Assembly (NCBI GenBank): GCA_034359265.1
Contig: CP136891.1
Location: 42,090,001-42,154,000 of the forward strand
DNA from: Canna indica
Lineage: Eukaryota; Streptophyta; Magnoliopsida; Zingiberales; Cannaceae
DNA: 64,000 nucleotides
Reading direction: 5' to 3'
In this document: in pieces, positions 40,837-53,600 of the stretch
Numbering within the stretch: the first letter of the stretch is position 1
Layout: every line of letters starts with the position of its first letter
Notes under the pieces: model-generated
Told to the model about the DNA's origin: nothing
Seen by the model: only the letters and a program-made list of their open reading frames with translations
Database searches by the model: none
Program-made: the position numbers and the translations under genes

Positions 40837-40837
40837 T

Positions 40838-40854
40838 TTAATCGAGTTATTTTT
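40838..40854. repeat. Target site duplication, right copy
   Basis: TTAATCGAGTTATTTTT, identical over 17 bp to 39772-39788. The satellite resumes immediately afterwards with GACAGACTAATGCAAAG, in the register expected if the insert is removed. Confidence 0.85.
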
Positions 40855-41600
40855 GACAGACTAATGCAAAGAATTGGAAGATTTTTCGAATAGAATTTTG
40901 AACGAAGCCGACTGATTGAACTTCGGGGTATCGGCCCGAAATGTCCAATAATCTGAGTCCCGAGCGAGTCCAGAACATTCACTGTGATGGGAGAAGTAGT
41001 TTAATCGAGTTATTTTTGACAGACTAAGGCAAGGAATTGGATGATTTTGCGAATAGAATCTTTAACGAAGCTGACTGATTGAACTTCGGGGTATCGGCTC
41101 GAAATGCCAAACAATCTGAGTCCCGAGCGAGTCCAGAACATTCACTGTGATGGGAGAAGTTGTTAATCGAGTTATTTTTGACAGACTAATGCAAAGAATT
41201 GGAAGATTTTTTGATTAGAATCTTGAACGAAGCCGACTGACTGAACTTCGGGAGTTCGGGGTATCCGCTGGAAATGCCCAGCAATCTGAGTCCCGAGCGA
41301 CTCCATAACATTCACTGTGATGGGAGAAGTTGTTAATCGAGTTATTTTTCGAACAGAATGCTAAACGAAGCCTACTAATTGAACTTTCGAGTATCGACTC
41401 GAAACGACCAGAAATCTGAGTCCCGGGCGACTCCAGAACATTCACTATGATGGAAGAAGTTGTTAATCAAGTTATTTTTCAGAGACTAATGCAAAGAATT
41501 ACAAGATTTTTCAAACAGAATCTTGAACGAAGCCGACTATTTGAACTTCGGGGTATCGGCTTGAAACGCCCAGCAATCTGAGTCCCGAGCGAATCCAGAA
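40838..41600. repeat. Second copy of the 948-bp unit, right of the LINE (partial)
   Basis: Follows 38824 onward for roughly 760 bp. It diverges near 41,590, where this copy has GAATCCAG and the left copy has GACTCCAG, and it later carries a different monomer order. The LINE therefore sits at the seam of two tandem copies, neither of which contains a second LINE. Confidence 0.7.
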
Positions 41601-44600
41601 CATTCACTGTGATGGGAGAAGTTGTTAATCGAGTTATTTTTGACAGACTAAGGCAAGGAATTGGAAGATTTTGCGAATAGAATCTTTAACAAAGCTGACT
41701 GATTGAACTTCGGGGTGTCGGCTCGAAACGCCCAGAAATCTGAGTCCCGAGCGACTCCAGAACATTCACTGAGATGGGAGAAGTTGTTAATCGAGTTATT
41801 TTTGAAAGACTAATGCAAAGAATTGGAAGATTTTTCGAATAGAATTTTGAACGAAGTCGACTGATTGAACTTCGGGGTATCGGCTGGAAATGCCCAATAA
41901 TCTGAGTCCCGAGCGAGTCCAGAACATTCACTGTGATGGGAGAATTTGTTAATCGAGTTATATTTGACAGACTAATGCAAAGAACTACACGCTTTTTCGA
42001 ACAGAATGCTGAACGAAGCCTACTAATTGAACTTTCGAGTATCGACTCGAAACGACCGGAAATCTGAGTCCCGGGCGACTCCAGAACATTTACTATGATG
42101 GAAGAAGTTGTTAATCGAGTTATTTTTCACAGACTAATGCAAAGAATTACAAGATTTTTAAAACAGAATCTTGAACGAAGCCGACTAATTGAACTTCGGG
42201 GTATCGGCTTGAAACACCCAGCAATCTGAGTCCCGAGCGACTCCAGAACATTCACTGAGATGGGAGAAGTTGTTAATCGAGTTATTTTTGACAGACTAAT
42301 GCAAAGAATTAGAAGATTTTTCGAATAGAATCTTGAACGAAGCCTACTGATTGAACTTCGGGGTGTCGGCTCGAAACGCCCAGCAATCTGAGTCCCGAGC
42401 GACTCCAGAACATTCACTGTGATGGGAGAAGTTGTTAATCGAGTTATTTTTGACAGACTAAGGCAAGGAATTGGAAGATTTTGCGAATAGAATCTTTAAC
42501 GAAGCTGACTGATTGTACTTCGGGGTATCCGCTCGAAACGCCCAGCAATCTGAGTCCCGAGCGAATCCAGAACATTCACTGAGATGAGAGAAGTTGTTAA
42601 TCGAGTTATTTTTGACAGAATAATGCAAAGAATTGGAAGATTTTTCGAATAGAATTTTGAACGAAGCCGACTGATTGAACTTCGGGGTATCGGCCCGAAA
42701 TGCCCAATAATCTGAGTCCCGAGCGAGTCTAGAACATTCACTGTGATGGGAGAAGTTGTTAATCGAGTTATTTTTGACAGACTAAGGCAAGGAATTGGAA
42801 GATTTTGCGAATAGAATCTTTAACGAAGCTGACTGATTGTACTTCGGGGTATCCGCTCGAAACGCCCTGCAATCTGAGTCCCGAGCGAATCCAGAACATT
42901 CACTGAGAAGGGAGAAGTTGTTAATCGAGTTATTTTTGACAGACTAATGCAAAGAATTGGAAGATTTTTCGAATAGAATTTTGAACGAAGCCGACTGATT
43001 GAACTTCGGGGTATCGGTCCGAAATGCCCAATAATCTGAGTCCCGAGCGAGTCCAGAACATTCACTGTGATGGGAGAAGTTGTTAATCGAGTTATTTTTG
43101 ACAGACTAAGGCAAGGAATTGGAAGATTTTGCGAATAGAATCTTTAACGAAGCTGACTGATTGAACTTCGGGGTATCGGCCCGAAATGCCCAATAATCTG
43201 AGTCCCGAGCGAGTCCAGAACATTCACTGTGATGGGAGAAGTTGTTAATCGAGTTATTTTTGACAGACTAATGCAAAGAACTACACGCTTTTTCGAACAG
43301 AATACTGAACGAAGCCTACTAATTGAACTTTCGAGTATCGACTCGAAACGACTAGAAATCTGAGTCCCGGGCGACTCCAGAACATTCACTGTGATGGAAG
43401 AAGGTGTTAATTGAGTTATTTTTTACAGACTAATGCAAAGAATTACAAGATTTTTCACACAGAATCTTGAACGAAGCCGACTATTTGAACTTCGGGGTAT
43501 CGGCTTGAAACGCCCAGCAATCTGAGTCCCGGGCGACTCCAGAACATTCACTATGATGGAAGAAGTTGTTAATCGAGTTATTTTTCACAGACTAATGCAA
43601 AGAATTACAAGATTTTTCTAATAAAATCTTGAACGAAGCCGACTATTTGAACTTCGGGGTATCGGCTTGAAACGCCCAGCAATCTGAGTCCCGAGCGACT
43701 CCAGAACATTCACTGTGATGGGAGAAGTTGTTAATCGAGTTATTTTTGACAGACTAAGGCAAGGAATTGGAATATTTTGCGAATAGAATCTTTAACGAAG
43801 CTGACTGATTGAACTTCGGGGTGTCGGCTCGAAACGCCCAGAAATCTGAGTCCCGAGCGACTCCAGAACATTCACTGAGATGGGAGAAGTTGTTAATCGA
43901 GTTATTTTTGACAGACTAATGCAAAGAATTGGAAGATTTTTCGAATAGAATTTTGAACGAAGCCGACTGATTGAACTTCGGGGTATCGGCCCGAAATGCC
44001 CAATAATCTGAGTCCCGAGCGAGTCCAGAACATTCACTGTGATGGGAGAAGTTGTTAATCGAGTTATTTTTGACAGACTAAGGCAAGGAATTGGATGATT
44101 TTGCGAATAGAATCTTTAACGAAGCTGACTGATTGAACTTCGGGGTATCGGCTCGAAATGCCAAACAATCTGAGTCCCGAGCGAGTCCAGAACATTCACT
44201 GTGATGGGAGAAGTTGTTAATCGAGTTATTTTTGACAGACTAATGCAAAGAATTGGAAGTTTTTTTGATTAGAATCTTGAACGAAGCCGACTGACTGAAC
44301 TTCGGGAGTTCGGGGTATCCGCTGGAAACGCCCAGCAATCTGAGTCCCGAGCGACTCCATAACATTCACTGTGATGGGAGAAGTTGTTAATCGAGTTATT
44401 TTTCGAACAGAATGCTGAACGAAGCCTACTAATTGAACTTTCGAGTATCGACTCGAAACGACCAGAAATCTGAGTCCCGGGCGACTCCAGAACATTCACT
44501 ATGATGGAAGAAGTTGTTAATCGAGTTATTTTTCACAGACTAATGCAAAGAATTACAAGATTTTTCAAACAGAATCTTGAACGAAGCCGACTATTTGAAC

Positions 44601-47600
44601 TTCGGGGTATCGGCTTGAAACGCCCAGCAATCTGAGTCCCGAGCGAATCCAGAACATTCACTGAGATGGGAGAAGTTGTTAATCGAGTTATTTTTGACAG
44701 ACTAATGCAAAGAATTGGAAGATTTTTCGAATAGAATTTTGAACGAAGCCGACTGATTGAACTTCGGGGTATCGGCCCGAAATGCCCAATAATCTGAGTC
44801 CCGAGCGAGTCTAGAACATTCACTGTGATGGGAGAAGTTGTTAATCGAGTTATTTTTGACAGACTAAGGCAAGGAATTGGAAGATTTTGCGAATAGAATC
44901 TTTAACGAAGCTGACTGATTGTACTTCGGGGTATCCGCTCGAAACACCCTGCAATCTGAGTCCCGAGCGAATCCAGAACATTCACTGAGAAGGGAGAAGT
45001 TGTTAATCGAGTTATTTTTGACAGACTAATGCAAAGAATTGGAAGATTTTTCGAATAGAATTTTGAACGAAGCCGACTGATTGAACTTCGGGGTATCGGT
45101 CCGAAATGCCCAATAATCTGAGTCCCGAGCGAGTCCAGAACATTCACTGTGATGGGAGAAGTTGTTAATCGAGTTATTTTTGACAGACTAAGGCAAGGAA
45201 TTGGAAGATTTTGCGAATAGAATCTTTAACGAAGCTGACTGATTGAACTTCGGGGTATCGGCCCGAAATGCCCAATAATCTGAGTCCCGAGAGAGTCCAG
45301 AACATTCACTGTGATGGGAGAAGTTGTTAATCGAGTTATTTTTGACAGACTAATGCAAAGAACTACACGCTTTTTCGAACAGAATGCTGAACGAAGCCTA
45401 CTAATTGAACTTTCGAGTATCGACTCGAAACGACTAGAAATCTGAGTCCCGGGCGACTCCAGAACATTCACTGTGATGGAAGAAGGTGTTAATTGAGTTA
45501 TTTTTTACAGACTAATGCAAAGAATTACAAGATTTTTCACACAGAATCTTGAACGAAGCCGACTATTTGAACTTCGGGGTATCGGCTTGAAACGCCCAGC
45601 AATCTGAGTCCCGGGCGACTCCAGAACATTCACTATGATGGAAGAAGTTGTTAATCGAGTTATTTTTCACAGACTAATGCAAAGAATTACAAGATTTTTC
45701 TAATAAAATCTTGAACGAAGCCGACTATTTGAACTTCGGGGTATCGGCTTGAAACGCCCAGCAATCTGAGTCCCGAGCGACTCCAGAACATTCACTGTGA
45801 TGGGAGAAGTTGTTAATCGAGTTATTTTTGACAGACTAAGGCAAGGAATTGGAATATTTTGCGAATAGAATCTTTAACGAAGCTGACTGATTGAACTTCG
45901 GGGTGTCGGCTCGAAACGCCCAGAAATCTGAGTCCCGAGCGACTCCAGAACATTCACTGAGATGGGAGAAGTTGTTAATCGAGTTATTTTTGACAGACTA
46001 ATGCAAAGAATTGGAAGATTTTTCGAATAGAATTTTGAACGAAGCCGACTGATTGAACTTCGGGGTATCGGCCCGAAATGCCCAATAATCTGAGTCCCGA
46101 GCGAGTCCAGAACATTCACTGTGATGGGAGAAGTTGTTAATCGAGTTATTTTTGACAGACTAAGGCAAGGAATTGGATGATTTTGCGAATAGAATCTTTA
46201 ACGAAGCTGACTGATTGAACTTCGGGGTATCGGCTCGAAATGCCAAACAATCTGAGTCCCGAGCGAGTCCAGAACATTCACTGTGATGGGAGAAGTTGTT
46301 AATCGAGTTATTTTTGACAGACTAATGCAAAGAATTGGAAGTTTTTTTGATTAGAATCTTGAACGAAGCCGACTGACTGAACTTCGGGAGTTCGGGGTAT
46401 CCGCTGGAAACGCCCAGCAATCTGAGTCCCGAGCGACTCCATAACATTCACTGTGATGGGAGAAGTTGTTAATCGAGTTATTTTTCGAACAGAATGCTGA
46501 ACGAAGCCTACTAATTGAACTTTCGAGTATCGACTCGAAACGACCAGAAATCTGAGTCCCGGGCGACTCCAGAACATTCACTATGATGGAAGAAGTTGTT
46601 AATCGAGTTATTTTTCACAGACTAATGCAAAGAATTACAAGATTTTTCAAACAGAATCTTGAACGAAGCCGACTATTTGAACTTCGGGGTATCGGCTTGA
46701 AACGCCCAGCAATCTGAGTCCCGAGCGAATCCAGAACATTCACTGAGATGGGAGAAGTTGTTAATCGAGTTATTTTTGACAGACTAATGCAAAGAATTGG
46801 AAGATTTTTCGAATAGAATTTTGAACGAAGCCGACTGATTGAACTTCGGGGTATCGGCCCGAAATGCCCAATAATCTGAGTCCCGAGCGAGTCCAGAACA
46901 TTCACTGTGATGGGAGAAGTTGTTAATCGAGTTATTTTTGACAGACTAAGGCAAGGAATTGGATGATTTTGCGAATAGAATCTTTAACGAAGCTGACTGA
47001 TTGAACTTCGGGGTATCGGCTCGAAATGCCAAACAATCTGAGTCCCGAGCGAGTCCAGAACATTCACTGTGATGGGAGAAGTTGTTAATCGAGTTATTTT
47101 TGACAGACTAATGCAAAGAATTGGAAGTTTTTTTGATTAGAATCTTGAACGAAGCCGACTGACTGAACTTCGGGAGTTCGGGGTATCCGCTGGAAACGCC
47201 CAGCAATCTGAGTCCCGAGCGACTCCATAACATTCACTGTGATGGGAGAAGTTGTTAATCGAGTTATTTTTCGAACAGAATGCTGAACGAAGCCTACTAA
47301 TTGAACTTTCGAGTATCGACTCGAAACGACCAGAAATCTGAGTCCCGGGCGACTCCAGAACATTCACTATGATGGAAGAAGTTGTTAATCGAGTTATTTT
47401 TCACAGACTAATGCAAAGAATTACAAGATTTTTCAAACAGAATCTTGAACGAAGCCGACTATTTGAACTTCGGGGTATCGGCTTGAAACGCCCAGCAATC
47501 TGAGTCCCGAGCGAATCCAGAACATTCACTGAGATGGGAGAAGTTGTTAATCGAGTTATTTTTGACAGACTAATGCAAAGAATTGGAAGATTTTTCGAAT

Positions 47601-50600
47601 AGAATTTTGAACGAAGCCGACTGATTGAACTTCGGGGTATCGGCCCGAAATGCCCAATAATCTGAGTCCCGAGCGAGTCTAGAACATTCACTGTGATGGG
47701 AGAAGTTGTTAATCGAGTTATTTTTGACAGACTAAGGCAAGGAATTGGAAGATTTTGCGAATAGAATCTTTAACGAAGCTGACTGATTGTACTTCGGGGT
47801 ATCCGCTCGAAACGCCCTGCAATCTGAGTCCCGAGCGAATCCAGAACATTCACTGAGAAGGGAGAAGTTGTTAATCGAGTTATTTTTGACAGACTAATGC
47901 AAAGAATTGGAAGATTTTTCGAATAGAATTTTGAACGAAGCCGACTGATTGAACTTCGGGGTATCGGTCCGAAATGCCCAATAATCTGAGTCCCGAGCGA
48001 GTCCAGAACATTCACTGTGATGGGAGAAGTTGTTAATCGAGTTATTTTTGACAGACTAAGGCAAGGAATTGGAAGATTTTGCGAATAGAATCTTTAACGA
48101 AGCTGACTGATTGAACTTCGGGGTATCGGCCCGAAATGCCCAATAATCTGAGTCCCGAGAGAGTCCAGAACATTCACTGTGATGGGAGAAGTTGTTAATC
48201 GAGTTATTTTTGACAGACTAATGCAAAGAACTACACGCTTTTTCGAACAGAATGCTGAACGAAGCCTACTAATTGAACTTTCGAGTATCGACTCGAAACG
48301 ACTAGAAATCTGAGTCCCGGGCGACTCCAGAACATTCACTGTGATGGAAGAAGGTGTTAATTGAGTTATTTTTTACAGACTAATGCAAAGAATTACAAGA
48401 TTTTTCACACAGAATCTTGAACGAAGCCGACTATTTGAACTTCGGGGTATCGGCTTGAAACGCCCAGCAATCTGAGTCCCGGGCGACTCCAGAACATTCA
48501 CTATGATGGAAGAAGTTGTTAATCGAGTTATTTTTCACAGACTAATGCAAAGAATTACAAGATTTTTCTAATAAAATCTTGAACGAAGCCGACTATTTGA
48601 ACTTCGGGGTATCGGCTTGAAACGCCCAGCAATCTGAGTCCCGAGCGACTCCAGAACATTCACTGTGATGGGAGAAGTTGTTAATCGAGTTATTTTTGAC
48701 AGACTAAGGCAAGGAATTGGAATATTTTGCGAATAGAATCTTTAACGAAGCTGACTGATTGAACTTCGGGGTGTCGGCTCGAAACGCCCAGAAATCTGAG
48801 TCCCGAGCGACTCCAGAACATTCACTGAGATGGGAGAAGTTGTTAATCGAGTTATTTTTGACAGACTAATGCAAAGAATTGGAAGATTTTTCGAATAGAA
48901 TTTTGAACGAAGCCGACTGATTGAACTTCGGGGTATCGGCCCGAAATGCCCAATAATCTGAGTCCCGAGCGAGTCCAGAACATTCACTGTGATGGGAGAA
49001 GTTGTTAATCGAGTTATTTTTGACAGACTAAGGCAAGGAATTGGATGATTTTGCGAATAGAATCTTTAACGAAGCTGACTGATTGAACTTCGGGGTATCG
49101 GCTCGAAATGCCAAACAATCTGAGTCCCGAGCGAGTCCAGAACATTCACTGTGATGGGAGAAGTTGTTAATCGAGTTATTTTTGACAGACTAATGCAAAG
49201 AATTGGAAGTTTTTTTGATTAGAATCTTGAACGAAGCCGACTGACTGAACTTCGGGAGTTCGGGGTATCCGCTGGAAACGCCCAGCAATCTGAGTCCCGA
49301 GCGACTCCATAACATTCACTGTGATGGGAGAAGTTGTTAATCGAGTTATTTTTCGAACAGAATGCTGAACGAAGCCTACTAATTGAACTTTCGAGTATCG
49401 ACTCGAAACGACCAGAAATCTGAGTCCCGGGCGACTCCAGAACATTCACTATGATGGAAGAAGTTGTTAATCGAGTTATTTTTCACAGACTAATGCAAAG
49501 AATTACAAGATTTTTCAAACAGAATCTTGAACGAAGCCGACTATTTGAACTTCGGGGTATCGGCTTGAAACGCCCAGCAATCTGAGTCCCGAGCGAATCC
49601 AGAACATTCACTGAGATGGGAGAAGTTGTTAATCGAGTTATTTTTGACAGACTAATGCAAAGAATTGGAAGATTTTTCGAATAGAATTTTGAACGAAGCC
49701 GACTGATTGAACTTCGGGGTATCGGCCCGAAATGCCCAATAATCTGAGTCCCGAGCGAGTCCAGAACATTCACTGTGATGGGAGAAGTTGTTAATCGAGT
49801 TATTTTTGACAGACTAAGGCAAGGAATTGGATGATTTTGCGAATAGAATCTTTAACGAAGCTGACTGATTGAACTTCGGGGTATCGGCTCGAAATGCCAA
49901 ACAATCTGAGTCCCGAGCGAGTCCAGAACATTCACTGTGATGGGAGAAGTTGTTAATCGAGTTATTTTTGACAGACTAATGCAAAGAATTGGATGTTTTT
50001 TTGATTAGAATCTTGAACGAAGCCGACTGACTGAACTTCGGGAGTTCGGGGTATCCGCTGGAAACGCCCAGCAATCTGAGTCCCGAGCGACTCCATAACA
50101 TTCACTGTGATGGGAGAAGTTGTTAATCGAGTTATTTTTCGAACAGAATGCTGAACGAAGCCTACTAATTGAACTTTCGAGTATCGACTCGAAACGACCA
50201 GAAATCTGAGTCCCGGGCGACTCCAGAACATTCACTATGATGGAAGAAGTTGTTAATCGAGTTATTTTTCACAGACTAATGCAAAGAATTACAAGATTTT
50301 TCAAACAGAATCTTGAACGAAGCCGACTATTTGAACTTCGGGGTATCGGCTTGAAACGCCCAGCAATCTGAGTCCCGAGCGAATCCAGAACATTCACTGT
50401 GATGGGAGAAGTTGTTAATCGAGTTATTTTTGACAGACTAAGGCAAGGAATTGGAAGATTTTGCGAATAGAATCTTTAACGAAGCTGACTGATTGAACTT
50501 CGGGGTGTCGGCTCGAAACGCCCAGAAATCTGAGTCCCGAGCGACTCCAGAACATTCACTGAGATGGGAGAAGTTGTTAATCGAGTTATTTTTGAAAGAC

Positions 50601-53600
50601 TAATGCAAAGAATTGGAAGATTTTTCGAATAGAATTTTGAACGAAGTCGACTGATTGAACTTCGGGGTATCGGCTGGAAATGCCCAATAATCTGAGTCCC
50701 GAGCGAGTCCAGAACATTCACTGTGATGGGAGAATTTGTTAATCGAGTTATATTTGACAGACTAATGCAAAGAACTACACGCTTTTTCGAACAGAATGCT
50801 GAACGAAGCCTACTAATTGAACTTTCGAGTATCGACTCGAAACGACCGGAAATCTGAGTCCCGGGCGACTCCAGAACATTTACTATGATGGAAGAAGTTG
50901 TTAATCGAGTTATTTTTCACAGACTAATGCAAAGAATTACAAGATTTTTAAAACAGAATCTTGAACGAAGCCGACTAATTGAACTTCGGGGTATCGGCTT
51001 GAAACACCCAGCAATCTGAGTCCCGAGCGACTCCAGAACATTCACTGAGATGGGAGAAGTTGTTAATCGAGTTATTTTTGACAGACTAATGCAAAGAATT
51101 AGAAGATTTTTCGAATAGAATCTTGAACGAAGCCTACTGATTGAACTTCGGGGTGTCGGCTCGAAACGCCCAGCAATCTGAGTCCCGAGCGACTCCAGAA
51201 CATTCACTGTGATGGGAGAAGTTGTTAATCGAGTTATTTTTGACAGACTAAGGCAAGGAATTGGAAGATTTTGCGAATAGAATCTTTAACGAAGCTGACT
51301 GATTGTACTTCGGGGTATCCGCTCGAAACGCCCAGCAATCTGAGTCCCGAGCGAATCCAGAACATTCACTGAGATGAGAGAAGTTGTTAATCGAGTTATT
51401 TTTGACAGAATAATGCAAAGAATTGGAAGATTTTTCGAATAGAATTTTGAACGAAGCCGACTGATTGAACTTCGGGGTATCGGCCCGAAATGCCCGATAA
51501 TCTGAGTCCCGAGCGAGTCTAGAACATTCACTGTGATGGGAGAAGTTGTTAATCGAGTTATTTTTGACAGACTAAGGCAAGGAATTGGAAGATTTTGCGA
51601 ATAGAATCTTTAACGAAGCTGACTGATTGTACTTCGGGGTATCCGCTCGAAACGCCCTGCAATCTGAGTCCCGAGCGAATCCAGAACATTCACTGAGAAG
51701 GGAGAAGTTGTTAATCGAGTTATTTTTGACAGACTAATGCAAAGAATTGGAAGATTTTTCGAATAGAATTTTGAACGAAGCCGACTGATTGAACTTCGGG
51801 GTATCGGTCCGAAATGCCCAATAATCTGAGTCCCGAGCGAGTCCAGAACATTCACTGTGATGGGAGAAGTTGTTAATCGAGTTATTTTTGACAGACTAAG
51901 GCAAGGAATTGGAAGATTTTGCGAATAGAATCTTTAACGAAGCTGACTGATTGAACTTCGGGGTATCGGCCCGAAATGCCCAATAATCTGAGTCCCGAGC
52001 GAGTCCAGAACATTCACTGTGATGGGAGAAGTTGTTAATCGAGTTATTTTTGACAGACTAATGCAAAGAACTACACGCTTTTTCGAACAGAATGCTGAAC
52101 GAAGCCTACTAATTGAACTTTCGAGTATCGACTCGAAACGACTAGAAATCTGAGTCCCGGGCGACTCCAGAACATTCACTGTGATGGAAGAAGGTGTTAA
52201 TTGAGTTATTTTTTACAGACTAATGCAAAGAATTACAAGATTTTTCACACAGAATCTTGAACGAAGCCGACTATTTGAACTTCGGGGTATCGGCTTGAAA
52301 CGCCCAGCAATCTGAGTCCCGGGCGACTCCAGAACATTCACTATGATGGAAGAAGTTGTTAATCGAGTTATTTTTCACAGACTAATGCAAAGAATTACAA
52401 GATTTTTCTAATAAAATCTTGAACGAAGCCGACTATTTGAACTTCGGGGTATCGGCTTGAAACGCCCAGCAATCTGAGTCCCGAGCGACTCCAGAACATT
52501 CACTGTGATGGGAGAAGTTGTTAATCGAGTTATTTTTGACAGACTAAGGCAAGGAATTGGAATATTTTGCGAATAGAATCTTTAACGAAGCTGACTGATT
52601 GAACTTCGGGGTGTCGGCTCGAAATGCCCAGAAATCTGAGTCCCGAGCGACTCCAGAACATTCACTGAGATGGGAGAAGTTGTTAATCGAGTTATTTTTG
52701 ACAGACTAATGCAAAGAATTGGAAGATTTTTCGAATAGAATTTTGAACGAAGCCGACTGATTGAACTTCGGGGTATCGGCCCGAAATGCCCAATAATCTG
52801 AGTCCCGAGCGAGTCCAGAACATTCACTGTGATGGGAGAAGTTGTTAATCGAGTTATTTTTGACAGACTAAGGCAAGGAATTGGATGATTTTGCGAATAG
52901 AATCTTTAACGAAGCTGACTGATTGAACTTCGGGGTATCGGCTCGAAATGCCAAACAATCTGAGTCCCGAGCGAGTCCAGAACATTCACTGTGATGGGAG
53001 AAGTTGTTAATCGAGTTATTTTTGACAGACTAATGCAAAGAATTGGAAGTTTTTTTGATTAGAATCTTGAACGAAGCCGACTGACTGAACTTCGGGAGTT
53101 CGGGGTATCCGCTGGAAACGCCCAGCAATCTGAGTCCCGAGCGACTCCATAACATTCACTGTGATGGGAGAAGTTGTTAATCGAGTTATTTTTCGAACAG
53201 AATGCTGAACGAAGCCTACTAATTGAACTTTCGAGTATCGACTCGAAACGACCAGAAATCTGAGTCCCGGGCGACTCCAGAACATTCACTATGATGGAAG
53301 AAGTTGTTAATCGAGTTATTTTTCACAGACTAATGCAAAGAATTACAAGATTTTTCAAACAGAATCTTGAACGAAGCCGACTATTTGAACTTCGGGGTGT
53401 CGGCTCGAAACGCCCAGAAATCTGAGTCCCGAGCGACTCCAGAACATTCACTGAGATGGGAGAAGTTGTTAATCGAGTTATTTTTGACAGACTAATGCAA
53501 AGAATTGGAAGATTTTTCGAATAGAATTTTGAACGAAGCCGACTGATTGAACTTCGGGGTATCGGCCCGAAATGCCCAATAATCTGAGTCCCGAGCGAGT

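Larger units (their letters stand above)
39789..40837 (-). mobile_element. 5'-truncated LINE (plant L1-type non-LTR retrotransposon) insertion
   Basis: A 1,049-bp interruption of the satellite, flanked by a 17-bp target site duplication. On the minus strand it reads, from right to left: tRNA-like segment, ORF2 C-terminal coding region, 3' untranslated region, poly-A tail (poly-T at 39784-39795 on the plus strand). Tail plus direct repeats plus 5' truncation is the standard signature of target-primed reverse transcription. Endonuclease and reverse transcriptase domains are absent, so this copy is not autonomous. The remaining frame is uninterrupted, suggesting a fairly young insertion. Base composition and codons are unrelated to the satellite. 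Confidence 0.92.
40838..52861. repeat. Satellite array of mixed 2,082-bp and 786-bp higher-order units
   Basis: Landmarks at 42820, 43144, 43792, 44269 and 44533 recur 2,082 bp later (44902, 45226, 45874, 46351, 46615) and again near 47.8-49.5 kb. Single 786-bp units lie between (46351/47137 and 49219/50005). 2,082 equals eleven 162-bp monomers plus one 170 and one 130. Shared private variants include GAGTCTAGAAC, AGAAGGTGTTAATTG, TTTTTCTAATAAAATC and CACTGAGAAGGG. A segment from about 41.5 to 44.6 kb recurs at about 50.3-53.4 kb, an offset of 8,790 bp, with several base differences. No gene is seen. Confidence 0.9.

Noticed and set aside
39789..40837. LTR retrotransposon or DNA transposon
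   Set aside because: No terminal repeats and no terminal inverted repeats are present. The A tail, variable-length target duplication and zf-RVT protein point to a LINE.
40129..40982. Other minus-strand frames at 40129-40416, 40552-40743 and 40710-40982
   Set aside because: Alternative phases of the ORF2 fragment, or a frame crossing the tRNA-like segment and satellite. None has domain similarity.
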